A stretch of 64,000 nt of DNA, taken from contig CM026426.1 of the NCBI GenBank assembly GCA_014871385.1, forward strand, positions 105,311,281-105,375,280. Reading direction: 5' to 3'. How positions within the stretch are numbered: the first letter of the stretch is position 1; each line of letters starts with the position of its first letter. Below are positions 23,482-35,302 of the stretch, one piece after another. The position numbers and the translations under genes were made by a program. The notes beneath the pieces were generated by a model that worked only from the letters and a program-made list of their open reading frames with translations, made no database searches and had not been told where the DNA came from. Source of the stretch: Ceratodon purpureus. Its lineage: Eukaryota > Streptophyta > Bryopsida > Pseudoditrichales > Ditrichaceae.

Positions 23482-24105
23482 ATGAATCGATTTCGTCGTG
23501 AAGCTATGAGTGTGCGTGCTCTACGTTCTATGGCTAGAGATCGAGTACAACGACAACAACCATCTCAAATGTCCGTGATTATGTCACCTCAAGGCTCATT
23601 GTTAGGTTCAGAGTTCTTGGAGATTCCAAACTCTATTCCTTCATCTACAGCCTTAGATGTTGACAGAGGAGTTGAACCCTCCCAAAATCATGTAGATCTT
23701 TCCGCCATTGGGCCATTTCTTGCACCGTTGGATCAAGGAATTCCCTCGAGTGATGCGGTGACCATTCCAAATTTTGCTTTGTTACGGTCGGAAATGAACA
23801 GACAAGAGGCTTTGGTTCGACGTGCAAACTCTCAACGTCAACGGATGATTCGAAACAGAGATGCGGCATTGGCAATTCGTGCAACAAGGGAGAGAATCAG
23901 AATTGAGCAACAAGCTCGATCAGAACGGAATAGGGCTATTGCTCTTAATATTCGGAGACAGAGGCTTGAAGATGAACAACGTGCTAGGTCGTTGCAGAAT
24001 AGAAATATAGCATTGGATCGCCTTGCTTTACGAGAAGCTGTAGCTTTGTTGCCGCAATCGCCAGATCGTGTTCCAGAATCTGATGAAGAAGATATTACTG
24101 TTTGA
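23482..24105 (+). CDS. Arg/Gln-rich coiled-coil protein of the AT-rich island
   Basis: The ATG at 23482 (MNRFRREAMSVRALRSMARD) is preferred over the longer frame opening at 23404, whose leader is hydrophobic and lacks an ATG. The protein is about 207 aa. Residues from about 110 onward form a highly charged helical segment with repeated RxxALxIRxxR patterns (AALAIRATRERIRIEQQARS, IALNIRRQRLEDEQRARS), ending in an acidic ESDEEDITV tail. No family recognised. It lies 530 bp upstream of the Rep/kinase ORF on the same strand and shares its AT-rich codon use, so it is probably a cargo or accessory protein of the same unit. It looks intact. Confidence 0.6.
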   Translation: MNRFRREAMSVRALRSMARDRVQRQQPSQMSVIMSPQGSLLGSEFLEIPNSIPSSTALDVDRGVEPSQNHVDLSAIGPFLAPLDQGIPSSDAVTIPNFALLRSEMNRQEALVRRANSQRQRMIRNRDAALAIRATRERIRIEQQARSERNRAIALNIRRQRLEDEQRARSLQNRNIALDRLALREAVALLPQSPDRVPESDEEDITV

Positions 24106-24635
24106 CGTTGTAGTTTGAAAAGACTTTTACATGTTTATTTCCTTTTGTTTATTAGATAGCACAGCGTTCGTTTAATATAAAATATTGTTGTTTTTTGCTA
24201 ATAATTTTATTAGACTGTCAGCTCAATATTCTATTGCAAGGTTTTTGGGAATTTGTGTCTTTTCAATCTCAATGATGAAAATGATTTTTGAAATTGTTGT
24301 TTTGAATGTTAGAAGTGAAAATCATGTATGCCTTTAATTTTATTGTTTTTGAACTCAATTTATACATATTATAAGAATCACATTTTCTTTGAACTTCAAA
24401 GAACCTTGAAGAATTAATGATAATAAAGATTTTGATATTCAAAAATATTTATCCAAACATCTTGAAAGTATCTCTATCTCACATTTCTCATTTTATTTTA
24501 AAGTTTAGATGTTTTTTAAGATTTTTTATTTTAAATTAATATTAAAAAAAATTGATATTTTTAGTTCATATTATTTATTATTACATTTGACATGATGCAG
24601 GTGATTATGTGATATAGATATTTTGTCCATGAAAA

Positions 24636-27577
24636 ATGGACAATTCATTGGTAGAAGAAGAGACTTTGCCTAATAGCCATAGAGCAGGAGGTGTTGCCGA
24701 GGTGCAAAGTCAAAGTATGTACGAACATTTATTGAGGCGACGTGCAGCACGAAGAATTAGCAGAGTCAGAGAAGATGGCAGTGCAAATGAAGTACGCTTG
24801 GAGAGGGCACGATTAGCAAGTGGAAATGCAAGACGTGGGCGAATGGATTTGACTCCTCATTATTTGGGTCGCATGGATCGAGTTTGTACTTACAGTCGTG
24901 GACTACATTGGAGTGATGAAAGATTGACAACCTCAAGTAATCTAAATCCACAATTTGGATCTTGTTGTCTGAAAGGCAAGGTGAGCCTTCCTTTATTGCG
25001 AGATCCTCCACAACGGTTGCGCCAGTTATTTGAAGGTGACAATGAACAAGCTAAAGAATTTCGTACAAATATCTGGAGATACAATGCTGCCTTTGCGTTT
25101 ACTTCTCTTGGAACTTCAAGTTCCAATACACACGTTGCAGGAAATGGTCCCTATGTCTTTAAATTCCAAGGAGAATTAAGACATCTGAGTGGATCGTTGT
25201 TGCCTACTGTTGGTGAAACACCCAAATATGCTCAACTTTATTTTATTGATACTACTGAGGCAACTAACATTCGAATGGAGCGTAATCCAGAGTGTACTCA
25301 AACTACTATGCTGGAGATTCAAGAATTATTACAAACTCATCATGTGTTTCATAGACACTACAAACAAGCGTATGAAATCATGATGGAGTTTGAACAACAA
25401 CAAGAACAACAACAACAACAACGACAATGTGGTAGAAGAATTCCAAATGTTGTTGCGCATTTGCATTTTGAAGGTCAAATGGATCGAAGACGCTACAATC
25501 TTCCGGCAGGCAGTGAAATAGCTGTTTTAATACCTGGAGACGAAGATCGACCACAAGGAACACGAGATATTGTGCTTCGACTAAGAAGGGAAGGTCATTT
25601 TTTGGAGCGTATTAATGAGTGTCATCCTGCTTATTTGCCATTGCACTATGTGCTGTTATTTCCATTTGGGGAGCTTGGATGGCATGAAGGTCTAACCCAT
25701 TCTAATGGTGAAGGTCGGCTAACCCAAAGAGAATACTTTGCTTTTCGGTTATTCCCACGGAATTCAGAATTTTCTACCATTCTTTGTGGTGGGAAGTTAT
25801 TTCAGCAATTCATTGTCGATGCTTGGGCTGCGACCGAACAAAATAGATTGAACTATATCCAAATGAATCAATCGGATTTGCGTGCCGATCTGTATCAAGG
25901 CCTTGCTGATGCACTACAAGATGATGGAGAAAGAAACATGAATCTTGAAAACTTGGGGCGTCGTATTATTCTTCCATCAAGTCATATTGGTAGTGCTCGG
26001 AACATGTTTGAATTGTTTCAGGATTCCATGGCCATAACCAGATTTTTTCAACATCCAGATATTTTTGGAACCATGACGGCAAATCCCAATTGGCGTGAGA
26101 TACAAGAAGCACTTTTGCCTGGACAAACTGCAGCAGATCGGTCTGATATCGTAGCGCGCGTATTTGAACTTAAGCGCAATGCACTCATGGCTGATATGAG
26201 AAAGATGCATTTTTTGGGGAAATCTGTTGCCCACGTTTTTGTCATTGAGTTCCAAAAGCGGACTTTGCCTCATATGCACTTTTTGATCTTTCTTGCTACT
26301 GAAGACAAGATAAGAGAACCTTGCCAAGTTGATAGAATAGTATGTGCAGAGTTCCGTGACGAACAAGAGGATCCTGAACTTTTTGAAGATTATAAAACCT
26401 ATATAGAAAAAATATTGCTATCGGAAATTTTTGATGATAAATTCAAACAGGAAAAAGACAAGTTGTCTGAATTGAGATTTCAGAGTCTGCTTACCGAGTT
26501 GGTTAGAAGTGCAACTGGGCATTTAAAAAATTGGGTTACTCAAATTCTAAGTCCCGTTGATGACGGTTATAATGATTTACTGGATAAAGTAACTTGGTTG
26601 GATAGTGAGTTAGGTAAATTAGTAGTTGAACCTCGAAAATTAGTACATGGTATAAACAAAGATATGTTAAATGGATCTTTGTTGCATTTCCTTCCACCCA
26701 AAGCTGAAGTTATCTTTAGGGATGGAAAGAAGCCGTTTGCTAAAGGTAGCTCTGGTATCATTTACAAATGTGACATTGTGGGTGTTGATTTTATACCAAG
26801 GCATGAAGAATATGCTTGTAAAGCATTTATTACAACTTCGGTTGAAAGAAACCCTATTACAACAATGAATATGGAAGCAATGAGTTGCCCCATCTTCATC
26901 CTTTATTTATTAAGTTGTTTGCTATCCATCCTACTAAAGCGCATGGATATATGCGATGGTGGAATGCCGGAACTTTGAGAACTATGGTGCAAAAGTGTAA
27001 TAAAAAATTATCTACATTGCCAGGAGTGGACAAGGAGAATGTGGAGCTGTTTCAAGGACTAGGACTCAGATTGTCTTGGCACTTTTTACATGGTATGCTC
27101 TTTTTGTATAAAAATGGTAGCATACATTGTGATTTGTCTCCTGATAACATTTTGTTTCATAGAGAAGGGAACAATATGTACATAGGTGTTTGTGATTGGG
27201 GACTTGCATGTAGGATAGACTTTCCTCACCAATCTAATTATCTATATCAAACACAAAAAGATTTGGACGATGATAAGATTAGACGGCCTTGGGTGGATCC
27301 TCCTTTAATGAGCCTTACTGGATCAGAAGTAGCTAAATTCAGTTTAGCCACTGATGTGTATGCTACATCAAAGTTAGCTCTTTGGATTCTAGGTTCTTTT
27401 ACGGCAAAACTTGAAATTTTACATAGAGATTATGATACGTACTATAACGGCCTACAACTAATAGGTAGTACTGCAGATGACCGCTACGATAGATTTCTAA
27501 AAAGAATAGAGACATTTCAAAAGTCAATAGACAAATTGAGGATTGATCCGTCAGAATGTTATCGAATAATAAAATAA
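24636..27577 (+). CDS. Helitron Rep N-terminal region fused to a protein kinase
   Basis: One uninterrupted frame from the ATG at 24636 to 26978 contains, in order: a Helitron-type N-terminal region (FGSCCLKGKVSLPLL, then NIWRYNAAFAFTSLG and PKYAQLYFID); the Helitron_like_N core (GRRIILPSSHIGSARNMFEL near residue 441, ADRSDIVARVFELK, then the HUH motif LPHMHFLIFL near residues 542-551); VDRIVCAEF; then, instead of the Rep tyrosines and Pif1-like helicase, a kinase N-lobe (KGSSGIIYK near 702, YACKAF Lys near 725). A 1-nt frame change near 26878 continues the kinase to 27577 with HCDLSPDNILF (catalytic loop) and CDWGLA (metal-binding loop). The kinase residues look competent; the replicase does not. 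The full helicase is absent. The frameshift may be real or a sequence error. Confidence 0.8.
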
Positions 27578-28740
27578 AGCCAACTTTGAGGCTTGCAATG
27601 TATATTTTATTTCATTAAATAAATCAATATTCATGTTGATGACTAGGGTATATACACCATGCAGTATATGTTCGTAGGATTCAACAAAGACAGCCGTGTA
27701 AAATAAACCAATATTATTGACGTGAATTCAAAATCCATCACAAGGGAATGGATATAATATACTTCATATTTAATTTTAATTTTTTTTTAATAAAATTATT
27801 TAAAGTTTCTAAAAGTCCTTCATATTAATCTAATGACAACGTGCTCAACGGCACGGGTCCCACTAGTACCTATACAGTTTTGTAATTGACTTGTGGTTCT
27901 CCATGTAGCGGGTTTGGAAGGTCACGGAAATAGGATTTTGGGGCACCACGGACGAGACCCATGTCACATCAGAGCGTGCAATCATTTTGCGCTCAATGTC
28001 CATAGGGATATCACATCATGATTGTGGTGATGACATGGAGAACACCGCCGTAATGTATTTATAATTTGACGGGTTGGCACCAGCGGCCCTAGGACAGTTT
28101 TAAGGTATTTAGGGGATATGCTAGGCTTAGGTTTAAAAAAACGCTTCCAGAGCTCCTTTCACGGGCAGTAGTAGAAAAAATAAAATAAAATATGTTTTCC
28201 ATTGTAGGAATTTGACTAAAAATAATAAATAAATGGGAAAAGAGTTTGCGACAATACGTTTAATTTTGTAAAGCAAAAATGACTAAAGGGTGGAATTTTT
28301 GGTGCATGTAAATGCTAAGTAATCAGAAGAAATGTGGAAATAAATGCGAAATGGACGAATGAAGTGTGAACAGAAATGCTAGGTAGGAATATCAGATGTG
28401 AAAAGGACCTTGAAAATTAAAAATTAAAATGTTAAAAAAAAATTCAAGAAATTAATTTGAAAAAGAAAAAATCTCAAGGGAAAACCGCAAGCTCAGCCTG
28501 GGGCCTGCATTGAGAAGTGATGCACAAATGGGATATACACAGCATTGCAGCAACAAGCGTGATGCACAAAGGATATATCATACAAGTAAACTCAGACAGG
28601 CACAAATAAAACCGCATGCACAATTGACAAACAAAAAACCTCATGCACAAAGACAGGCAGAAATGAAACACATGACAGATTTTAAAAAACTCAATGTGAG
28701 AATGTGAAAATGCACTGTATGGGAATGCACAAGTGAAATG
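27578..28740. other. Non-coding tail of the AT-rich island
   Basis: No gene. It is AT-rich to about 28450 and then changes to mixed composition. AAGGGAAAACCGCAAGC at about 28477 resembles the 37-bp repeat unit inside the hAT 2 intron, suggesting the 3' side of hAT 2 begins near here. Confidence 0.4.
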
Positions 28741-28745
28741 TATTG

Positions 28746-28842
28746 AAAACTAAGTTCTTAGTCACTGAGTTCTAAATTCTAAGTGACTGAAAAATCAAAT
28801 TCTAAGTTCTAAGTCAAACACAAATTCTAAATTCTAAGTCAC
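28746..28842. repeat. Short tandem array of AAATTCTAAGT(T/C)... units
   Basis: Motifs built on TTCTAAGTTCTAAGTCAC and AAATTCTAAATTCTAAG are repeated head to tail with small variations. Low-complexity DNA next to a tRNA-like remnant. Confidence 0.65.
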
Positions 28843-28900
28843 TAGTGAGGGAATTGAACCCTTGTTGCAAAGCAACACTGCCCATTGTAGCACTAGTGTT
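28840..28900 (-). repeat. tRNA-like (SINE-type) remnant with B box
   Basis: On the minus strand the sequence reads CACTAGTG...TTGCTTTGCAAC...GGGTTCAATTCCC...CACTAGTG. GGTTCAATTCC fits the RNA polymerase III B box / tRNA T-loop, and TTGCTTTGCAAC resembles an anticodon arm. No full cloverleaf or clear A box can be drawn, so this is a tRNA-derived repeat remnant rather than a functional tRNA gene. Confidence 0.35.
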
Positions 28901-29855
28901 CTGCACACAAACAAACAGCCCACATTAATTTTAAAAAAACAAAACAAGTTAAAAAAAGTGCCGAGAGTTCCACTGTTCAGAAGCCGCCTCACTGCTTGCG
29001 TCCCAGATCCAGGCCACCTCCAACGTCGATGCCGCATCCTGAATTCGGCTGTCAAGGGTGACAAATAAATCTTCACCTTGAGCTTCAAAGCTAGCATAGT
29101 ATCATCGAAACTAAAGCAAAGGAAACGTTGAGGATACTAGAATCAAGCGTCTTCTTGCCGGCCCACCTTAACAGCCTCTTTCCAAGACTGAATAGCCTCA
29201 TTGTAAGGAAAGGACCTAAGGTTAAAATATTTTTGGCCATACATGCGGACAACAAGGGGTAAGTGCTTGTCTAATCTATTCCTTTGGCAGGATTTCAAAA
29301 ATTTAAGAGAGGAAAAACACCTCTCATCCTCCACTGAGCCCCAAGACAAGCATCAAGTACTCTGGAATCAACTTAGACAAATGCCGAGAAGCTGAAAGAT
29401 TCCTCCACAGTCTGATCAGAGGATTCACCCCCAAGGGCGGAGCACAAGCAGCCTTGCAATTGACTTTCATGCTGGATTTAAAGAGCCTTTGTTGTGTATC
29501 CAGCTTTGAGGCATTGAGCAGCTCCGGAGCAGCATAAGGTTTCCCATCCTCAACGAGAGCTTTACCCTCATTCACAGGTCGAGAGCCACAATAAATTTTT
29601 TTCAGAATCTCAAGGTGTTTCTGGAAACTGTCGTCGGCCCCCTCTTGCAGCCAGTATTGCGGATAGATAATGCCAAAGGCATCCAGAACCTCATGGTGAG
29701 GGAATCGGCGATCTAGCTCGTCTGAGAGAGCTTGTGCAACCTCTGCATAAAGACAACACCAGTGGTTAGATACAAGGCACATCAACATAGATACAAATAA
29801 AACACCGCCCCCATACAAAGCAAGCAACCTGAAGCAATGCAAAGAAAAGACCCCG

Positions 29856-29990
29856 GACCCAAACCCCGCAAGGAACCTGAACCGAAGCCAACAGCAAAGC
29901 CCTGACCCAAACCCCGCAAGCAACCTGAACCAAAGCCAACAACAAACCCGTGACCCAAACCCCGCAAGCAACTTGAAGCACAGCAAATAA
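29856..29990. repeat. 48-bp minisatellite in the hAT 2 intron
   Basis: Units start at 29856, 29904 and 29952, each beginning GACCCAAACCCCGCAAG; spacing is exactly 48 bp. They lie inside the long intron of hAT transposase 2. The ORF track of this stretch encodes hydrophobic repeats on the minus strand, but this is inside an intron and unlikely to be translated. Confidence 0.8.
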
Positions 29991-30089
29991 AAAAATTAAG
30001 TTAAAACAAAGCAAGCAAACTGAACCTGAACCAAGATCAAGAAAGCTGAGCCAAGAAAAACAGAGAACAGCGAACCTAGAATGAAAAAA

Positions 30090-30210
30090 CCGCAAGCACA
30101 AATGACAGCAAGCTCAAAGGGAAAAACCGCAAGCACAAATGACAGCAAGCTCAAAGGGAAAAACCGCAAGCACAAATGACAGCAAGCTCAAAGGGAAAAA
30201 CCGCATGCAC
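30090..30210. repeat. 37-bp minisatellite in the hAT 2 intron
   Basis: Identical 37-bp units start at 30090, 30127 and 30164, with a partial fourth at 30201; each begins CCGCAAGCACAAATGACAGC. The core AAGGGAAAAACCGCAAGC recurs once near 28477 outside the gene, which may mark subterminal repeats of the hAT element. Confidence 0.85.
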
Positions 30211-32233
30211 AAAAGTTCAAGCAAGCTGAAATGAAAGCAAGGAAACCGAAAAACAGACCTGAAATTTGACGCTCAACATTAGACTGGCAGCGATAGAGTT
30301 CCTCTTTGGTCACGAATTGAAGTGCCCCAGTTTGCTTGTCGTGGCACCGAGCAAAAACATTGGTGGTACCAAAGTCGAAGTACAAATACTTCAGCCCAGA
30401 ATCCCCGGGAGTTCCTTCCAGGCCATGGGAATAGCCTTATGCTTCAACTCAAGAAGCTCGTGATATTCCTTAAAATCCGTGTCAAAGAAGGCGGTGCGAG
30501 GCTCTATATATTTTGCCGCAAGCTCACCCTGTGCCACCTTAACTGCCTCCAAAAAATCACATATAAAAACATCACGTGATTGTGAGAATTTACAGAGGAG
30601 ATGAATGCAAGAAAACAGGGGCTGCACTATCGACAAGGAAAGCAAAACTTCGATGTCAACAAGAGTCTCAAAATTGTCAGTGGCCGTGGCACTCTGTTTT
30701 TTTCCCGAGGTTCCTTCCATGTCCAACCCCATCTTCATCACCAAAGTCTTGTACTCATCAAAAACACGTAGGGCCGGACTTCTCATGGAAATCCAGCGAG
30801 TGGTAACATTCCTCAACATCTTATTTCCCTTAGTTTCCATGAGGCTAGCGAGCTTCTGGAGCTCAGCATGCTTCTTATTACTCCTGCAAAAGTACGAGTA
30901 GATAGAGGCCAACATCCCTTCCAAACGTGAGATCATCGGGAAATTAGAAAGGGTCTGAACAGCCAAATTAATCCTGTGACTTGTGCAGTGGATTCCGAGC
31001 ATGAAGGGGGCCATTTTCTTAAAGTGCGTGGTCACGCCAGTGTGAGTACCCTGGAACGTACTCACTCCGTCTGCTCCAAAGGAAACGAGTTTCCAAGCCA
31101 CCTCCTCTCGGGTGAGGCCACCCTCATTGAGGAGGCCTTTCAAAATGACCTGGGTCAAGTGATCACTGCTGCCATCCTCCGAAACAGAGGAGAGGTGCAA
31201 CAAGTGCGGCACTCTCTCCCAGTCCTTAAGCACGTAAACATGCACCCTACACCATGCAGTATTGTCTACTGCAGTCACCTCATCTGCCAAGATCGCGATC
31301 ACATCGGCCCCCTGCACAACTGATTTAAGCGCTTTCAGTACCACCAAATGCATGTGTTCACTTATGTTCCAGCCCATGGTCTCAGACCAATGTTTCCTTG
31401 GCACGTTTTTCACCTTAAGGTGATCCAAAAGCACATGACATCTCTCATAGTCTACCATAGGTCGACCATGTGACAGAATTTCAAATAACGTAGCAAGCTG
31501 AACTCCCTTTCTCTTGTTTTCGGCAATCAAACCTCCCGAAACTTGCTCAGCCACCGAGCCAACTTCCTTTCGCCCCGCCCAGAGCTTGCAGTTCTTCAGG
31601 TGCTTGCAGTCAAGCTTCGTGTAGGTGTCCCCCACCCTCATCTCCGCTAAGGGCACCCCATCAAATCTGCAGGATCTCTTCCCCTCGTGCTTCTGCAAAT
31701 TGTCGTCTTTGGGCACCATCACCTTCCTCCTCCCATCAACTGTTGTGCACATGGTGCACAAAACACCCACGATATCGCCCCTTGCATCAAACACCCCCTC
31801 AGCCCAAATGTATTTGGCCGCCCACACCTCTGCCACCGCCGAGTGGCGGCACTCACCCCCGTCCCCATACTCTTCCTCTTCTTCACAGCCACCCCCCCAC
31901 CGAGAGCTCCCGCACCCTTTTGTTTTTTGACAGATCTGAGAACCGCCGAGGCAATGGGCGAAGTCACAGTGGCGCAAGAAGGCTCCCCCTCCGCCGGAGA
32001 CACAATTGTTTGCTCCGATTGGCAATGCAGTGGCCTCTGCACAGGGCGCGAGAGGGACTCTTCCAGCCTTGTCTCCGATACATGCGTTAGATCATCATCT
32101 CCCCCTGCCAAATACCCATCCAACCCAAAACGAGGACTCGGAACAAGATACTTCCCAAGCCCACATGAGTTTCTCCCAGATCCAAAGAACTTAACTTTCA
32201 TGCCCAATGGCAGGGTTAGAGGCCGCGGAGCCA

Positions 32234-33356
32234 TGGCTATGGCCACAAACAGATACGAGGCACAGCAAAAGTACACCAACGATACAAGGCACAGCACCAC
32301 AAGTGAAACAAAACACCACCAACTAAACCTACGCACAGCAAGTGAAACAACAAAGACTGATCACCCCGAAGGGCACAAGAGGATCAGCAAAGCACCACAA
32401 CAGGATCAGCAAAGCACTACAACTGAAACAGCAAAGGATCGGTTCCCCCGGGGTCTTCGCATGAGTTCATGTTTTTATTTTCCGGCGTCGTTTGGTTTGA
32501 TTTCAAGCTGGGACTTCCCCGTTTATATTTTTACGTGGGTTGTACTAATACTTGATTAGTTTTCCACCTTGAATTGGTGTTGGGTTTAGTTGTTTTTTAA
32601 GATACAAGTAGATTGATGTCTTTGGTCTTCCTGTAAGTGTGGCGATATGTGTGGTTTCGTATAATTACATCTTCTGTTTAGAATGTTTAGCTGAAGATGC
32701 TGGTGATTCTCTTGTTGGACTTATAAGCTCTTCCCCCCAAGAGTTCATTAGGGTTAGGAGGGTTGAAGTGGATGGGTAGTTGCGTTTATGTCTTGTTTTC
32801 ATAGCAAGTACCATGTAGCGCTTTCCCCCGGTTATGTGCAATGCGAAATTGATGTTTATTTCGGAGTCGGCTTCCCTACTTTCGAGCACAGAATTATGTT
32901 GTCCTCGTACCTACATTTATGCTTACTTAGGCTGCATTTCAACCTAAGCCCTGTCTGTGTGATTGCTAACCGTTCTTTTGTTGACTGTACTAGGGCGCAA
33001 CATTACAACCGCGATCCGTGGTGGTTTGGTTGTTCGCATACGCAGTCTACAACGACAGCCGTGTTTCCCTGAACCTGTCACCTCCCGGTTACAATCTCTC
33101 TTCAAGCTTGCTCCATAGCTTTCCAAGACTTCGTTTTTGGTGGCATATCAGGACACACAATTCTTACCGGTAAGTCACGTGCGCGACACCGTACCACATC
33201 TTCCTAATTTTCTCGGTATGTAAATGTTGATTGTTGAATGCCGACCTCAATTTTTAAGGCCATAATGGGTGCGGCATTAAAGCAACATGATCGTCATATT
33301 GCATACTAAGTCTGCGTGTGTAGTTACATAATTTGTGTTATACTATTCGTTTACAG
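32234..33356. other. Spacer between hAT 2 and the next plus-strand gene
   Basis: No supported gene. 32340-32440 has AGGATCAGCAAAGCACnACAAC direct repeats, probably the 5' subterminal region of hAT 2. Confidence 0.4.
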
Positions 33357-35302
33357 ATGTCGAGAGGGGACTCTCGTTGGTTCGACATTGAGGTAGGCCT
33401 CAACGACGAAGGCTTCATCCCTGGAGCTCTTGGCAACCACCCTGACTTGCTGCCAAAGAACAAAGTCTCCGAATCCATGTTTTCCCTTTGCTGGGGACCT
33501 CGATCCAGCGGGTCGTTCTGGTATGCAAAGCCCGGCCGGAGCTAGAGTCCTAGGCAGATTTACCGTATAGAGAATCTGTACCAACTAACACATCAGCGAC
33601 CTATGGGGAAGCAGAAGTTTATCGGTCTCGCGTTTGCACGAGGTTTGATCGCGGAGAAGCTTGGTTATGCAGTGAACTGGGCGTCTTTTGCCGCAAAAAC
33701 TTGCACACGGGGGAGGAAGCCATTTGAGACCATCGAAGAACACCTGCGCAGGGTAAAATCAAAGCCAGGCTAGTGCCCGTCCAACAATGTCGTCGATGTA
33801 AACCTGGACAAGAACACACTTGAGGGTGCGGCAGACGACTGGGCGGTGAACGTAAACATGCAATCACTGAATAGGCAACTGATCCGCGGCTCTTACTTGA
33901 AACATGCCCTGCCTGTACCCCCAGCATCGACTGTCAAGGCGCTAGCTTACAAGGGCAACGTTGGAGGAGCTGGTAAGTGATTTTTGTGATAGTATGATAG
34001 TGACTTCGGCTGTGTAGATCAGTTTGAAAACTTAAATTAATACTAATTATGTGATTGCTCGATCTGATCAGTGTACTCTGCCGGCATCGGCAATGACAGC
34101 GAAAAAGGTAAGGGAAAAGCTCACCTTGGAAATAAAAACTGAGATGCTGTTTTGCAAAAGTATCCGTGTTCTCCGTAGGATTGCTATGAGTAGAGTCCAC
34201 TCGTTCTGTGAATGTTTGATGATCTGTGTTTTTTTCTTAACCGGCGCATTATCCCCCACTCTATATACAACATCAGTTCAGCACTTGGTCTTATTGATTC
34301 AATTGTGCTCTGATGAATCGAGTCACAGGCCGTAGGGAAGAAGGAAGCGATGACGATGAAATGAATCTGCCCGGCCTGGAGCCTAATGCAGCCGGAAAAG
34401 GCACAAGGAAGAGGGCACTGACGAGCTTCTCTGTGTAAAGTGAAAGACGAAGCAAGACAGTACGGGTACCCGCATATGAATCCGGGGGAGAAGCTTAATT
34501 GCCTAGCTCACCGATTTTCGAAGCTATACGAGGAAAGGAGCAAGCGGATGTGCATCGAGAATGTGCAGGAGCAGTGGCTTGCCAATGAGAGGAAGAAGTC
34601 CATTAGACGGGACATGGCACAGTTCTGCGCCCGTTACAGTTCTGGACCATCGCGTCTTCCACCGCCGACAGTTCCTGACTCCGAATATGGTAATTATCGA
34701 ACCTTCATTGAAGCCTACAGCCGCGTAGAAAACAAACATTTTGATTAGCGTGTTCATATTATATAAGTGCTATATTGTGTCAGGATCCAAATAACTTGCA
34801 CATACACTAACGACAACCTTGAATGTGTAGAGGATTTCTTCCCTACTCTAGGCAGACTGCAAACCCAAGGATGTTTATCTCACGAGACTCCGACACTTCC
34901 AGTAACGAATCAGCATACACCAGCGGAGGTTGGCAATGCACGCTCGGAAACGAATGTCGTAGAGGGGTCCTTGTTCGATCACATTGTCCTATCACCTTTG
35001 CATTTCAAAGACATACCCCTCGAACTACCGGAAGGTAAGCACATTCTGCAATATGGTCTAACAACTTATTCCACTGTTGAAGTTTAGAAGTTTTATTGCT
35101 GAGTCTTCAAACCCGTCTGTACACATCACTGACATAGCGTCACGTGTTTTCCACAGCTTATAGGAATTTCACGACCAACGCATCAACGTCGAGAGCTGGC
35201 CGAATCGTGGAGACGGAAATTCTATCGTCTACCGATAACAGGGACAGCCTCTTGATGCAAGAAATTGAGATACAAATGGGGTCCACTCTCTCGTGGCTTT
35301 AG
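33357..35302 (+). pseudogene. Unrecognised four-exon gene next to CACTA 2
   Basis: Exon 1 starts with ATG right after TTTACAG (33357-33972: MSRGDSRWFDIEVGLNDEG, LGNHPDLLPKNKVSESMFSL) and has two in-frame TAGs (33543, 33771). Exon 2 (about 34440-34689) encodes a basic helical segment (RFSKLYEERSKRMCIENVQEQW). Exon 3 (34831-35034) and exon 4 (35157-35302, ending SLLMQEIEIQMGSTLSWL) follow, all with GT-AG junctions. The gene converges with the CACTA 2 transposase on the other strand, so it may be that element's second (accessory, DNA-binding) protein, but I recognise no domain. A decayed host gene is an alternative. Confidence 0.45.

Larger units (their letters stand above)
22440..28450 (+). mobile_element. 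AT-rich island: Helitron-derived unit with a kinase
   Basis: The segment is much richer in A+T than both flanks (visible in spacer sequence and in A/T-ending codons). It carries two plus-strand ORFs: a basic coiled-coil protein (23482-24105) and a Helitron Rep-like/kinase fusion (24636-27577). Helitron origin is supported by the protein only; I could not identify the expected 5' TC and 3' hairpin-CTRR ends. The limits given are where composition changes. Confidence 0.5.
29143..32233 (-). pseudogene. hAT transposase 2, frameshifted
   Basis: Minus-strand homologue of the hAT transposase at 1210-4419. It starts at about 32233 (MAPRPLTLPLGMKVKFFG) with an acidic/basic linker, then the zinc-finger region (VLCTMCTTVDGRRKVMVPKD), ADVIAILADEVTAVDNTAW, LVSFGADGVSTFQGTHTGVT and GIHCTSHRINLAVQ. 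A GT-AG intron (about 30259 down to 29743) precedes EVAQALSDELDRRFPHHEV, and the hAT dimerisation signature SVEDERCFSSLKFLK ends at 29143. Frame changes are needed near 31860 (G5 run), 30390 and 29335 (one extra G in a GGGG run, judged by comparison with hAT 1). Element termini were not found; a CAGCCT at 28494 is a candidate left end. It is a separate, diverged member of the same hAT family. Confidence 0.8.

Noticed and set aside
28840-28900. A functional tRNA gene on the minus strand.
   Set aside because: A B box is visible but no complete cloverleaf, acceptor stem or A box can be drawn.
29324-30101. Minus-strand ORFs with hydrophobic LAGFGSG-type repeats that might be membrane proteins.
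   Set aside because: They lie in the GT-AG intron of hAT transposase 2 and derive from the 48-bp minisatellite.
30090-30210. Regularly spaced 37-bp repeats resembling a CRISPR array.
   Set aside because: The units are head-to-tail with no spacers, inside a eukaryotic transposase intron.
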